24,255 nucleotides of DNA. Origin: an uncultured Veillonella sp. Lineage in GTDB: Bacteria; Bacillota; Negativicutes; Veillonellales; Veillonellaceae. This document shows, piece by piece, positions 7,845 through 15,313 of the stretch. The notes under the pieces were generated by a model. The model was not told the origin of the DNA, ran no database searches, and worked only from the letters and a program-made list of their open reading frames with translations. Positions within the stretch are counted from its first letter, which is position 1. Each line of letters starts with the position of its first letter. The position numbers and the translations under genes were made by a program. The stretch spans positions 1 to 24,255 of the forward strand of contig CAJZEE010000023.1 of NCBI GenBank assembly GCA_915066865.1. Reading direction: 5' to 3'.

Positions 7845-8170
7845 CAGAAATAAATGCTTGTTATGAACGGAGAAATACGATAATTTTCGATGATTAAATT
7901 CGAGGTAAATTTAGTAGGAATTTAATGGATATTAATTATTAGGAATGGTTAGCAATAATTAAAAAGCTAGTGTTTATGCGAATTCTATAGATACCAAAGG
8001 AAATAAAAACATAGAAAAATTTCGGAACCGAACTACTTTCGTAAAATCCTTAACTTCTTGTAAAAATTATTCATATAGGTAATTTTTTGACTCCTTTTTT
8101 TACCTTAAAAATGCTAAGTGAAATAAATTATCAATTAGATTAATCAAAATTAATTATGCATAATAGGGTT

Positions 8171-8204
8171 TAGACATGACCTGAAATGCTCTCTATAATT
8201 ATAG
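8171..8204 (+). promoter_or_regulatory. Promoter of the fumarate reductase operon
   Basis: TAGACA (8171-8176), an exact 17-nt spacer and a perfect TATAAT (8194-8199). The -10 lies inside the 12-bp palindrome CTATAATTATAG (8193-8204), which could be an operator. Transcription would start near 8206, giving a leader of about 140 nt. Confidence 0.65.
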
Positions 8205-8214
8205 GTAAAGAAAT

Positions 8215-8256
8215 AAGAAAAATCGCATAAGTATGGGGTTTTTCTTGAAAGAAAAA
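8215..8256 (+). other. Alternative A/T hairpins in the frd leader
   Basis: AAGAAAAA occurs at 8215-8222 and again at 8249-8256, and TTTTTCTT (8239-8246) between them can pair with either copy. The stems are weak because they are A/T only. Confidence 0.3.
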
Positions 8257-8344
8257 TGATTAGGTTATCAAAAATTTTTATAAGTTTTTGAAATGAGATA
8301 GTCTAACAGGTTTCTTATTAATAGGTAGTTATGAGGAGGTCATT

Positions 8345-10063
8345 ATGGAACAGTTTGATGTTCTAGTAGTAGGTAGCGGTGGCGCCGGCATGCGTGCGGC
8401 TCTTGAAGTAGGTCGTCGCAAAGGCTTAAAAGTAGCTCTTATTACTAAAATTTTCCCAACTCGCTCTGCAACAGCAATGGCGCAAGGCGGTGTAAATGCA
8501 TGTTTGAACAACGTTGCAGCTGAAGATACAGTTGAAACTCATACTTTCGATACTGTAAAAGGTTCTGACTATCTTGGCGACCAAGATGCAATCGAATTCT
8601 TCTGCTCTCGTTGTCCAGAAGGCGTACTTGAAATGGACCACATGGGTGCTCCATTCTCCCGTACTGAAGAGAATAAAATTGCGCAACGTAACTTCGGTGG
8701 TCAATCCTATCCACGTACTTGCTACTCTGCGGATAAAACTGGTCACGTTATTTTGCACACAACTTACGAACAATGCTTGAAAGAAGGCGTACACTTCTTA
8801 CAAGAATGGTATCTTTTAGATCTTGTTAAATCTGCAGAAGGTCACGTTGGTGGCGCTGTTGTGTGGAACATGAAAGAAGGTCGCGTAGAACAAATTAAAG
8901 CGAAAGCTATTATCTTGTCTACTGGTGGTGCAGGCCGTATCTTCTGGACTCGTACTACAAACCCATTCCTTTCCACAGGCGATGGTATGGCAGCAGCATT
9001 CCGCGCTGGTAACGGCTTGAAAGATATGGAAATGATCCAATTCCATCCAACTGGTCTTGGTCGTACTGGTATCTTGATGTCCGAAGCGGTTCGTGGTGAA
9101 GGTGGTTACCTTCTTAACGCTGAAGGCGAACGTTTCATGAAAAAATATGCGCCTAACAAAATGGAATTGGCATCTCGTGACGTTGTAGCGAAAGCGATCG
9201 AAGATGAAATCGCTGCAGGTCGTGGTTTCGGTTCTGGCCTTAACGCATATGTAGTAGCTGACCTTCGTCACTTGGGCCCTGAAGTTATTATCGAAAAACT
9301 TCATGGTATCCGCGACTTAGCTATGTGCTTCGAACATTGCGATCCATTGACTCAACCGGTACCTATTCGTCCTACATGTCACTATACAATGGGCGGTATC
9401 GACGTAGTGGATTACAAAACTTGTGCATGTGAATTGCCTGGTTTGTTCGCTTCTGGCGAAGCATCTTGTATCTCCATCCACGGTGCGAACCGCTTGGGTG
9501 GTAACTCCTTGGCAGACGGCGTAGTATTCGGTAAAGTATCCGGTGCTGGCGCAGCTGATTATGCTGAAACACATGAACAACCTAATGTAGATGCAGAATT
9601 AGCTGCAGCTGCTAAAGCTTGGGAAGCTAAATTCACTGAAGTAACAACTCGTGAAGGCGGTCGTCCGGTTGTAGAAATCCGCGATGCATTGGCTGATGCA
9701 ATGTGGAATAAAGTAGGTATCTTCCGTAATGAAGAAGGTATTACTGAAGCATTAAAAGAAATCGAACAATTGATTGAAGATTATAAAACTTGTTATGTAG
9801 GTGACCCTGAACGTACTTACAACATGGCATTCGTAAACTATTGTGAAATTGGCTCCATGTTAACAGTAGCAAAAGCTATTGCTATGGGCGCTTTACACCG
9901 CCGTGAATCTCGTGGTGCTCATATTCGTGAAGACCATCCTAAACGTAATGATGAAAGATACTTAAAACATTCCTTGATCAAATTAGGTGCTGACGGTCAA
10001 TACGAATTAACAGAACGCGACGTAGTGTTCACTAAATACGAACCACAAGAAAGGAAGTACTAA
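8345..10063 (+). CDS. frdA: Fumarate reductase/succinate dehydrogenase flavoprotein subunit
   Basis: A 572-residue cytoplasmic flavoprotein that reduces fumarate to succinate, or runs in reverse. The N-terminal FAD-binding Rossmann motif is GSGGAGMRAAL (10-20). Catalytic residues match E. coli FrdA: H234 (QFHPTG), R278 (SRD), H346 (HYTMGG) and R383 (HGANRLGGNSLAD). The striking difference is at the covalent-FAD site: the usual RSHT is RSAT here, so residue 42 is Ala, not His. There is no Tat or Sec signal, so it faces the cytoplasm, unlike the exported MfrA enzymes of epsilonproteobacteria. GAGGAGGT precedes the ATG. In a propionate-forming organism it would act as fumarate reductase in the succinate pathway. 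The FAD is inferred to be non-covalent. Confidence 0.95.
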   Translation: MEQFDVLVVGSGGAGMRAALEVGRRKGLKVALITKIFPTRSATAMAQGGVNACLNNVAAEDTVETHTFDTVKGSDYLGDQDAIEFFCSRCPEGVLEMDHMGAPFSRTEENKIAQRNFGGQSYPRTCYSADKTGHVILHTTYEQCLKEGVHFLQEWYLLDLVKSAEGHVGGAVVWNMKEGRVEQIKAKAIILSTGGAGRIFWTRTTNPFLSTGDGMAAAFRAGNGLKDMEMIQFHPTGLGRTGILMSEAVRGEGGYLLNAEGERFMKKYAPNKMELASRDVVAKAIEDEIAAGRGFGSGLNAYVVADLRHLGPEVIIEKLHGIRDLAMCFEHCDPLTQPVPIRPTCHYTMGGIDVVDYKTCACELPGLFASGEASCISIHGANRLGGNSLADGVVFGKVSGAGAADYAETHEQPNVDAELAAAAKAWEAKFTEVTTREGGRPVVEIRDALADAMWNKVGIFRNEEGITEALKEIEQLIEDYKTCYVGDPERTYNMAFVNYCEIGSMLTVAKAIAMGALHRRESRGAHIREDHPKRNDERYLKHSLIKLGADGQYELTERDVVFTKYEPQERKY

Positions 10064-10064
10064 G

Positions 10065-11027
10065 ATGAGACAAATCACCTACCATATTCACCGTTACCAA
10101 CAAGGTCGCGCGTTTGTACAGACTTTCAAATTCGATTACGAACCTGACCGTACAATCCTCTGGGGCCTTCAAAAAATTAAAGATACTCAAGATCCAACAT
10201 TGACATTCTTGGCAGCTTGCCGTTCCGCAGTTTGCGGCGCTTGCTCCATTCGTGTAAATGGCGAAGCGATGCTCGGCTGTGAATCTAAAATCGATGAATT
10301 AACAGAACGTTATGGCACAGACGAATTGACAATCGCTCCAATCGGCAACTTCCGTGTTATCCGTGACCTAGTTGTTGATTGGGAATCCAAAGTTGATCGT
10401 TTGAAAACAGTTGCTCCTTGGATTTTCCTTAAAGCTGAATTCAACGAAGGGGACAAAATCGTTCGCCAAACTCCAGCTGACTTCAAAAAATTCGTTGCTG
10501 GTACAGAATGTATCCTTTGCGGTTGCTGTGCGTCTGAATGTAACAAATTGACTGCTCGCGAAGACGACTTCTTGGAACCATATGTATTCACAAAAGCTAA
10601 CCGTTTCGTATTGGATAGCCGTGATGATGCACCTATGGCTCACATTCAACCTGCATTCGACAATGGCCTTTGGAAATGCGTTCACTGCATGAACTGTATC
10701 TCCCGTTGCCCTAAACACTTAAAACCTGCTCAAGACATTTCCAACTTGCGTAAAGAAGCTACAAAAGCTGGTCTTACTAACAGCAAAGGCGTTCGCCATG
10801 CAGTTGCTTTCAAAGAGGACCTTTACAAAACTGGTCGCTTGAAAGAAGTTTCTATGAGCTTGAAATCTGATGGTGTTGTAGATTCCGCTAAACAAGCATT
10901 CTATGCATTGCGTTTGTGGAAACACAGCAAAATCAACCCATTTGAACTTGTAGTACCTCAAAAACCTGTAAACGGTATTGATGGTGTTCGCAGACTTATG
11001 AAAGCAGCTGAGGAGGTAAGCAAATAA
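10065..11027 (+). CDS. frdB: Fumarate reductase/succinate dehydrogenase iron-sulfur subunit
   Basis: A 320-residue electron-transfer subunit carrying three clusters. The plant-ferredoxin [2Fe-2S] ligands are C52, C57, C60 and C72 (CRSAVCGAC...C). Two four-Cys motifs follow: CILCGCCASEC (C149, C152, C155, C159) and CVHCMNCISRCP (C205, C208, C211, C215). It is longer than the usual 230-250 residues because of a C-terminal extension of about 90 residues (KHLKPAQDISNLRKEA onwards), perhaps for contact with the CCG subunit. Its start follows the frdA stop by one base, with GGAAG as ribosome site, and its TAA overlaps the next ATG by one base. Cys154 is an extra Cys in the first motif. Confidence 0.93.
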   Translation: MRQITYHIHRYQQGRAFVQTFKFDYEPDRTILWGLQKIKDTQDPTLTFLAACRSAVCGACSIRVNGEAMLGCESKIDELTERYGTDELTIAPIGNFRVIRDLVVDWESKVDRLKTVAPWIFLKAEFNEGDKIVRQTPADFKKFVAGTECILCGCCASECNKLTAREDDFLEPYVFTKANRFVLDSRDDAPMAHIQPAFDNGLWKCVHCMNCISRCPKHLKPAQDISNLRKEATKAGLTNSKGVRHAVAFKEDLYKTGRLKEVSMSLKSDGVVDSAKQAFYALRLWKHSKINPFELVVPQKPVNGIDGVRRLMKAAEEVSK

Positions 11028-11902
11028 TGAAATACGCATTTTTCCCAGGTTGCGTTCTTGAAAGCGCTGCCAAAGAAGATTACTTAGCAACAGTTGCTGT
11101 AGCTAAAAAATTAGGTATTGAGTTGGAAGAACTTGACGGCTGGACTTGCTGCGGCGCTTCCCACGTTCAAGATATCGCTCCAGAAGTTACACTCGCTACA
11201 AATGCACGTAACATTGCATTAGCAGAAGAAAAGGGTTTAAACCTTTTAACTGTATGTAATACTTGTACTTTGATGCTTCGTGAAGCTAAAAATGAACTTG
11301 ATGCAAACGAAAAAGAAAAGAACGAAGTTAACAAAAAATTAGCTCAAATCGGTAAACAATACCGCGGTACAACTGATATTACTCATTTCTTATGGGTATT
11401 GATCCGCGACTACGGTTTGGACAAATTGAAAGCTAAAGTTGTTAAACCGTTAACTGGTTTACGTGTAGCTGAATACTATGGCTGCCATATTCTTCGCCCT
11501 CAAACTGAATTGGGCTTCGAAGATTATCAAATGCCTACATCCTTAGCAGATTTGATCTCTGCTATCGGTGCTACACCAATCGACTTCTCCCGTAAACTTG
11601 ATTGCTGCGGTTTCCATGCTGTATACCCTGCGCATGATTCCGTAATGCAAATGACTGGCTCTATCAATAAAGATGCGGCAACAGAAGGTGCAGATTGCGT
11701 AGTTACTCCTTGCCCACTTTGCCAAATGCAACTTGATATGTTCCAAAAAGAAGCTAAAGAAGTTGTTGGCGGTGGCAAAGATATGCCAATCTTGCACATG
11801 TCCCAATTAGTAGGTCTTGCTCTTGGCATTTCTCCTGCTGAAATGGGTATGCCTAAACGTCACTTAACTGATACTGCGGCAGTGACAAAATTTGTAGGTT
11901 AA
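11027..11902 (+). CDS. CCG-domain (HdrB-like) third subunit of fumarate reductase, SdhE/MfrE type
   Basis: A 291-residue protein with two CCG domains. The first uses C9, C41-C42, C77 and C80; the second uses C153, C193-C194, C229 and C232. This pattern occurs in heterodisulfide reductase HdrB and in the E subunit of class E succinate:quinone reductases (archaeal SdhE, epsilonproteobacterial MfrE). There it replaces the membrane-spanning C/D anchors and is thought to meet the membrane and quinone peripherally. No transmembrane helix is visible. GAGGAGGT lies in the end of frdB, so translation is coupled. The electron donor could be a low-potential (methyl)menaquinol or a thiol; sequence alone does not decide. 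It is not the FAD-assembly factor also named SdhE. Confidence 0.88.
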   Translation: MKYAFFPGCVLESAAKEDYLATVAVAKKLGIELEELDGWTCCGASHVQDIAPEVTLATNARNIALAEEKGLNLLTVCNTCTLMLREAKNELDANEKEKNEVNKKLAQIGKQYRGTTDITHFLWVLIRDYGLDKLKAKVVKPLTGLRVAEYYGCHILRPQTELGFEDYQMPTSLADLISAIGATPIDFSRKLDCCGFHAVYPAHDSVMQMTGSINKDAATEGADCVVTPCPLCQMQLDMFQKEAKEVVGGGKDMPILHMSQLVGLALGISPAEMGMPKRHLTDTAAVTKFVG

Positions 11903-11979
11903 TTCGTTTGATTTAGACATGATCAGAGTTGGTCTATATAGTAGTCTGAATCTAAACCTATTATCATAATTACCAGAAG

Positions 11980-12008
11980 AATCCCCTAGCTTAGGCTAGG
12001 GGATTTTT
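11980..12008 (+). terminator. Rho-independent terminator of the fumarate reductase operon
   Basis: AATCCCCTAGC (11980-11990), loop TTAG and GCTAGGGGATT form an 11-bp GC-rich stem followed by TTTTTCTTTTTT. Confidence 0.92.
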
Positions 12009-12151
12009 CTTTTTTATAAATAGAGCTCCAGTAATGTTAATGGTAATAGATTTGGATTTAAGTGTACTGAAATATTAATCGTGAAATATATATAAACCGA
12101 TAAATGTAAAATAAATACAGTAAAATACTAACTTTATAAATAAATTTGATT

Positions 12152-12180
12152 TTGATATCGATTGATAATTGTAGTATAAT
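12152..12180 (+). promoter_or_regulatory. Promoter of the kinase-like gene
   Basis: TTGATA (12152-12157), a 17-nt spacer and TATAAT (12175-12180) make a near-consensus promoter. The start would be near 12187, leaving a leader of about 175 nt. In that leader GTATACACT (12194-12202) can pair with AGTGTATATAC (12341-12351) just before the ribosome site, with one bulge. Confidence 0.6.
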
Positions 12181-12363
12181 AAGTACACAAATTGTATACA
12201 CTTATATGAGTAATAGCTAATATGTTGTAATTCATAAATTATTATAATGCTATATATACTAGACTATACAATATAAATTTGGGAGATATTATATTGGAAA
12301 TACTAGTTATTATGCTTTGAGAGGGTGATTAGCATTATAGAGTGTATATACGGGGGGAAAATA

Positions 12364-13110
12364 ATGAATGATATGCTATTAGAATATATCGATCGAATGA
12401 TTGATCAAGAGACAGAACATCGTGTTTTTTCTGTGGATTTTAACAACAAACAGTACTTTGTAAAACAGGATATAAGTAACCATCGCTCTAGTTGGATTAA
12501 GCCCGCACCTAGAGCTTCTTTTGATTATGAGTTTTACAAGATTTCTTTTGTGAATACGCAATTACCAGTAGCTCCTGTTATTGCTGGTTTTAGAGAACAT
12601 TATTTTGTTACAGAAGATTGTGGCAAAACGTTAACATATTATAGCCAATTGCCTGCTCAACATCCAGAGGATGATAGTTTGCAAGATATGTTAAGTCATA
12701 TTTTTTATATGTTTGGCAAGACATTGGGTCGCTTGCATGATTATGGTTTAAGCCATGGTCGTCCTGCCATGCGAGACATTACTTATGAGCCAGAAGAAGA
12801 TAAGATTACTCTGCTAGATTGGGAAAATAGCCGTCGTTGGCCTGAGTTAACACCGCAAGGCTGGGATTTACTCGTCTTTGTTCACAGTTTTTTCCGAGAG
12901 GATAATTTACCTATATGTTATCTATATGCTATGATGAATGGCTATAGCTCAGCTTGTACAGCCCGTGAGACCGTTCTACATATAAAAGACATTCTGGGTA
13001 AACATGAATATCTTTTTAAATTCTGTCGTATGTTAAATCCTCTACATTTTGTGGACACTGAAGCCGCTGTTAAAGCATATGACTTTATGTTGGCTTTGAA
13101 AACCGAATAA
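12364..13110 (+). CDS. Unrecognised protein-kinase-fold phosphotransferase
   Basis: A 248-residue cytoplasmic protein that looks like a distant member of the kinase superfamily (RIO / Kdo-kinase / aminoglycoside-kinase-like). Visible landmarks are a beta-strand Lys in QYFVKQ (K34), a possible helix-C Glu in DYEFYKI (E56), a hinge-like FVTEDCGKTL (81-90), a catalytic-loop-like LSHGRPAMRDI (H131, R137, D138) and a metal-binding LLDWEN (D152, E154). The loop reads HGR rather than the usual HGD or HRD, with D138 displaced, so catalysis is uncertain. ATG 12364 follows a G-run ribosome site (12352-12357); the in-frame upstream GTG at 12325 has none. It is monocistronic between terminators. The LPS-sugar kinase relationship is a possibility, not a call. 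Confidence 0.65.
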   Translation: MNDMLLEYIDRMIDQETEHRVFSVDFNNKQYFVKQDISNHRSSWIKPAPRASFDYEFYKISFVNTQLPVAPVIAGFREHYFVTEDCGKTLTYYSQLPAQHPEDDSLQDMLSHIFYMFGKTLGRLHDYGLSHGRPAMRDITYEPEEDKITLLDWENSRRWPELTPQGWDLLVFVHSFFREDNLPICYLYAMMNGYSSACTARETVLHIKDILGKHEYLFKFCRMLNPLHFVDTEAAVKAYDFMLALKTE

Positions 13111-13148
13111 TATGTATATGGATAGTACTCGTAGTAAGAGCACTTTAT

Positions 13149-13211
13149 AGACCTTTACCGGTGTTATCTAGATTGATAAACTTCTAGATAACATTAGGTA
13201 GAGGTCTTTTT
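13149..13211 (+). terminator. Long rho-independent terminator of the kinase-like gene
   Basis: Outer stem AGACCTTTACC with GGTAGAGGTCT and inner stem GTTATCTAGA with TCTAGATAAC, around an AT-rich loop, followed by TTTTT (13207-13211). Confidence 0.88.
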
Positions 13212-13335
13212 CTATTTCAATTTATAGTATTACAGTCAGAGTTCAGCTACTTTCACCATAAGTACCTTAAATAACGGTAAGAGGGTTGTCGAATGAGGGC
13301 CTCAGGAATATAAGAGGGTGAAAGGAGGTGATACG

Positions 13336-13542
13336 ATGGCCAATATTAAACGCACTAAATTGGTGTTGCGTTTTAACATCGGTACCGAAGATGCGCCGAA
13401 GTACAAAGACGTAACCTATACTCGTGTTGCGGAAGAAGCGTCTGACGATCATGTGAAAACCGTTGGTAATGCGCTGGCAGCCTTGTATGACCACAGCTTG
13501 TCCGACGTGGTCCGCGTCAATGAAGTATCCTTAGGACATTAA
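13336..13542 (+). CDS. DUF1659 small protein
   Basis: A 68-residue protein beginning MANIKRTKLVLRFNIG and matching my recollection of the DUF1659 family, common in Firmicutes beside DUF2922 and YvrJ proteins. Function is unknown. A beta-strand-like start is followed by KYKDVTYTRVAEEASDDHVKTVGNALAALY and a C-terminal strand (DVVRVNEVSLG). There is no membrane segment or signal. The start is ATG 13336; the in-frame GTG at 13318 is upstream of and fused to the ribosome site AAAGGAGGTGAT (13321-13332). That site is complementary over 12 nt to the usual 16S 3' end, which suggests very high translation. Family call is fairly sure, role unknown. Confidence 0.8.
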   Translation: MANIKRTKLVLRFNIGTEDAPKYKDVTYTRVAEEASDDHVKTVGNALAALYDHSLSDVVRVNEVSLGH

Positions 13543-13765
13543 GTGTAGGTTTTCTACCATTTTGTTTTAGGTGATCCAAACACATTTTTAATTGCTGGTT
13601 TCGTACATTCTTATATAGTCGTAAAAAGGTGTAGAAATAGCAAGTCCACACATTCCCATCCTTATTGATATGAATCGAAGATAGGCATATTTGTAATTTA
13701 ACTTGTTTATATAGTCTATTTAGATTCGATGAACTTGTTTATGAAACGTGAAAGGAGGCGCCCAC

Positions 13766-13987
13766 ATGGCGGAAAAACGCGTTGTATATCTTACATTTTC
13801 TACGGTCGGTGGTAAAAGCACATCAGTCACAATTAGTGCTCCTCGTGCTGGAATTACTTTACAAGATGCTAAAACAGCGGCTAATGCGTTAGTGGCTAAC
13901 AAAGTCATTCTTGGTGCTGGTGATGCAGAATTAGCAGCATTTACTACGGCTCGTGAAGTAAAGACACAAACTACTGAATTGCAATAG
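13766..13987 (+). CDS. DUF2922 small protein
   Basis: A 73-residue protein (MAEKRVVYLTFSTVGGKSTSVTISAPRAGI onwards) with the DUF2922 pattern: a strand, a Gly-Gly-Lys turn, a strand, then TLQDAKTAANALVANKVI and a C-terminal REVKTQTTEL strand. Family members are small, cytoplasmic and uncharacterised, and usually sit next to DUF1659 as here, though separated by 223 bp rather than tightly coupled. The start is ATG 13766, served by AAAGGAGG (13751-13758); the in-frame GTG 13748 precedes the ribosome site and is rejected. No YvrJ-like third partner is visible nearby. A strong terminator follows at 14035. Confidence 0.8.
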   Translation: MAEKRVVYLTFSTVGGKSTSVTISAPRAGITLQDAKTAANALVANKVILGAGDAELAAFTTAREVKTQTTELQ

Positions 13988-14292
13988 TACTGATTATGTA
14001 CGATGTGATTTTGTTAGTGGAAATATAATTTAATAAAAAGAGACCTTGATCAAAGCAAGGTCTCTTTTTGCGTTGCAATTGAGACGTAAGTTCAAATTTA
14101 TTTCAGGTTTATAATTTATAATATCCTTTATAATGACTGGTATTTATATGATGTTGGAAAATATAGTATGATATGGTAGACTTATTAAGTGATTTTAATT
14201 ATCGTTTTGATGTAACTTGATTTATTTAAAACTAGTTTAGTAGGGGAGAAAATAAGTTTATAGAATTAAGCTGTTAATAAAGGAGGTTTACG
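13988..14292. promoter_or_regulatory. Intergenic region upstream of exbB
   Basis: About 305 bp. It contains the DUF2922 terminator and then AT-rich DNA with several TATAAT boxes (14110-14134), none paired with a good -35 at proper spacing. The exbB promoter is probably here but cannot be fixed. I see no convincing Fur box. Confidence 0.45.
14035..14069 (+). terminator. Rho-independent terminator after DUF2922
   Basis: A perfect 14-bp stem (AAAAAGAGACCTTG, loop ATCAAAG, CAAGGTCTCTTTTT) with flanking A- and T-runs, possibly bidirectional. Confidence 0.9.
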
Positions 14293-14904
14293 ATGAAAGA
14301 GGCTTGGGAATTATTCTTACATGGTGGATTTGTTATGTGGCCATTACTAGTGGCCCTTATCATTGCCGTAGCTATAGCGATTGAACGTATAGCTTATTAT
14401 CGACAATTGAAGCGGGAAATGTTTGCTCTGAATGATGCATTAGAAGAGAGCGAAATGAACTGGCAATCCTTATTAACTACCTTAGGATCTAAATATACAG
14501 CTAATATTTCGTATAATCTACCTCGCGTGCTTGGACAGTGTCAGAATCGTAATGTATTGCAATCCAAAATGGAGGATATGGTGGCTCATGTTTATACGCA
14601 CGCTTCTCGTGGCCTTGATTGGCTCTCTACCATTATTACGATAGCACCATTATTAGGCTTACTTGGTACTGTAACGGGTATGATTGGTGCCTTTCAGGTA
14701 TTCGGTGCTGACGGTGCGGTACCTACTGCTATTACCGGTGGTGTGGGGGAAGCCCTTGTCGCAACTGCTTCCGGGCTTTGCGTGGCTATTGTAGCATTAT
14801 GTTTCCATGCTGCATTTACCCATCATGTACGCATGACGATATCTCGTTTAGAAGATTCATTTTCTCGTGTTTTAGATTCTTATGATCGGGGGCATGCTGC
14901 ATGA
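14293..14904 (+). CDS. exbB: ExbB/TolQ/MotA-family proton-channel protein
   Basis: A 203-residue inner-membrane protein, the pentameric scaffold of the Ton motor that uses the proton-motive force. There are three membrane segments: about 14-34 (after MKEAWELFLHGG), about 112-135 (STIITIAPLLGLLGTVTGMIGAF, the conserved ExbB/TolQ motif) and about 153-178 (EALVATASGLCVAIVALCFHAAF). Length and motif order are normal. AAAGGAGGT lies directly upstream. The stop overlaps the exbD start (ATGA), and tonB follows, so assignment to the Ton rather than the Tol system is well supported by context. Confidence 0.93.
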   Translation: MKEAWELFLHGGFVMWPLLVALIIAVAIAIERIAYYRQLKREMFALNDALEESEMNWQSLLTTLGSKYTANISYNLPRVLGQCQNRNVLQSKMEDMVAHVYTHASRGLDWLSTIITIAPLLGLLGTVTGMIGAFQVFGADGAVPTAITGGVGEALVATASGLCVAIVALCFHAAFTHHVRMTISRLEDSFSRVLDSYDRGHAA

Positions 14905-15305
14905 AACGAATGAGTCGTATGGAGGGAGAAAAGCCTACTTTAATGGTTATTCCTATGATTGATATCATCTTTTTCTTGCTCGTATTTTTTATGATTAGCA
15001 CCATATATACAATTCCACAACAATCCTTATCTATTATGCTGCCAAAAACGAAAACGCAGCAGTCCGCTGAGTTGCGCCCGGTTTTAATTGATTTTGAAAA
15101 ATCTGGGCAGCTGATGATAGATGATGGGTATGTGACGAAAGAACAGCTTATTAGCTCTGTGAAAGCCAAGATTGGAGAGAATAAAAATCAAAATTTCCTT
15201 ATTCGTGCCGATAAGGATTTGAGCTATGGCAAGGTCGTGGAGTTAATGGATGATATGAAAGTAGCCGGCGCTGCAAGTATTAGTATTGCCACTGTTAATA
15301 AATAG
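14901..15305 (+). CDS. exbD: ExbD/TolR-family biopolymer transport protein
   Basis: A 134-residue protein with a short cytoplasmic N-terminus, one membrane helix (about 13-35) and a periplasmic C-terminal domain. The helix holds the essential Asp (D21 in VIPMIDIIFFLLVFFM) that carries protons in the ExbB-ExbD channel. The periplasmic part (LLIDFEKSGQL-type strand, VTKEQLISSVKAKI, FLIRADKDLSYGKVVELMDDMKVAG) is canonical. It overlaps exbB by 4 nt and precedes tonB by 8 nt, so all three are co-translated. It would transmit proton flow to TonB. Confidence 0.93.
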   Translation: MKRMSRMEGEKPTLMVIPMIDIIFFLLVFFMISTIYTIPQQSLSIMLPKTKTQQSAELRPVLIDFEKSGQLMIDDGYVTKEQLISSVKAKIGENKNQNFLIRADKDLSYGKVVELMDDMKVAGAASISIATVNK

Positions 15306-15313
15306 GTGATGCT

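Larger units (their letters stand above)
7460..8344. promoter_or_regulatory. Long AT-rich divergent regulatory region (885 bp)
   Basis: This separates the two-component operon (minus) from the fumarate reductase operon (plus). It holds a perfect Fur-box-like palindrome, a strong promoter for frdA and a leader with alternative A/T hairpins, all listed separately. Short ORFs (such as 7546-7737 plus and 7611-7817 minus) lack ribosome sites and convincing composition, so I do not call them. The minus-strand segment 7505-7550 is rich in TATAAT-like boxes and probably contains the regulator's promoter, but no single choice is compelling. An unannotated small RNA could fit here. Confidence 0.5.
11903..12363. 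promoter_or_regulatory. Intergenic region after the frd operon
   Basis: About 460 bp holding the frd terminator, a strong promoter for the next gene and its AT-rich leader of about 175 nt, each listed separately. An imperfect inverted pair, TTTAGAC near 11931 and GTCTGAATCTAAA near 11945-11957, lies before the terminator. No ORF with a ribosome site is seen. Confidence 0.55.

Noticed and set aside
8128..8150. FNR/CRP-like site upstream of frdA
   Set aside because: ATCAA and GATTAATC pieces do not form the TTGAT-N4-ATCAA dyad.
8426..9580. Several long minus-strand ORFs within frdA
   Set aside because: Shadows of a strongly biased gene; many Cys/Thr/His, no ribosome sites, and no family resemblance.
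13286..13314. TTGTCG-17-TATAAG promoter just before DUF1659
   Set aside because: The transcript would begin at the ribosome site itself, and the -35 is weak; likely chance.
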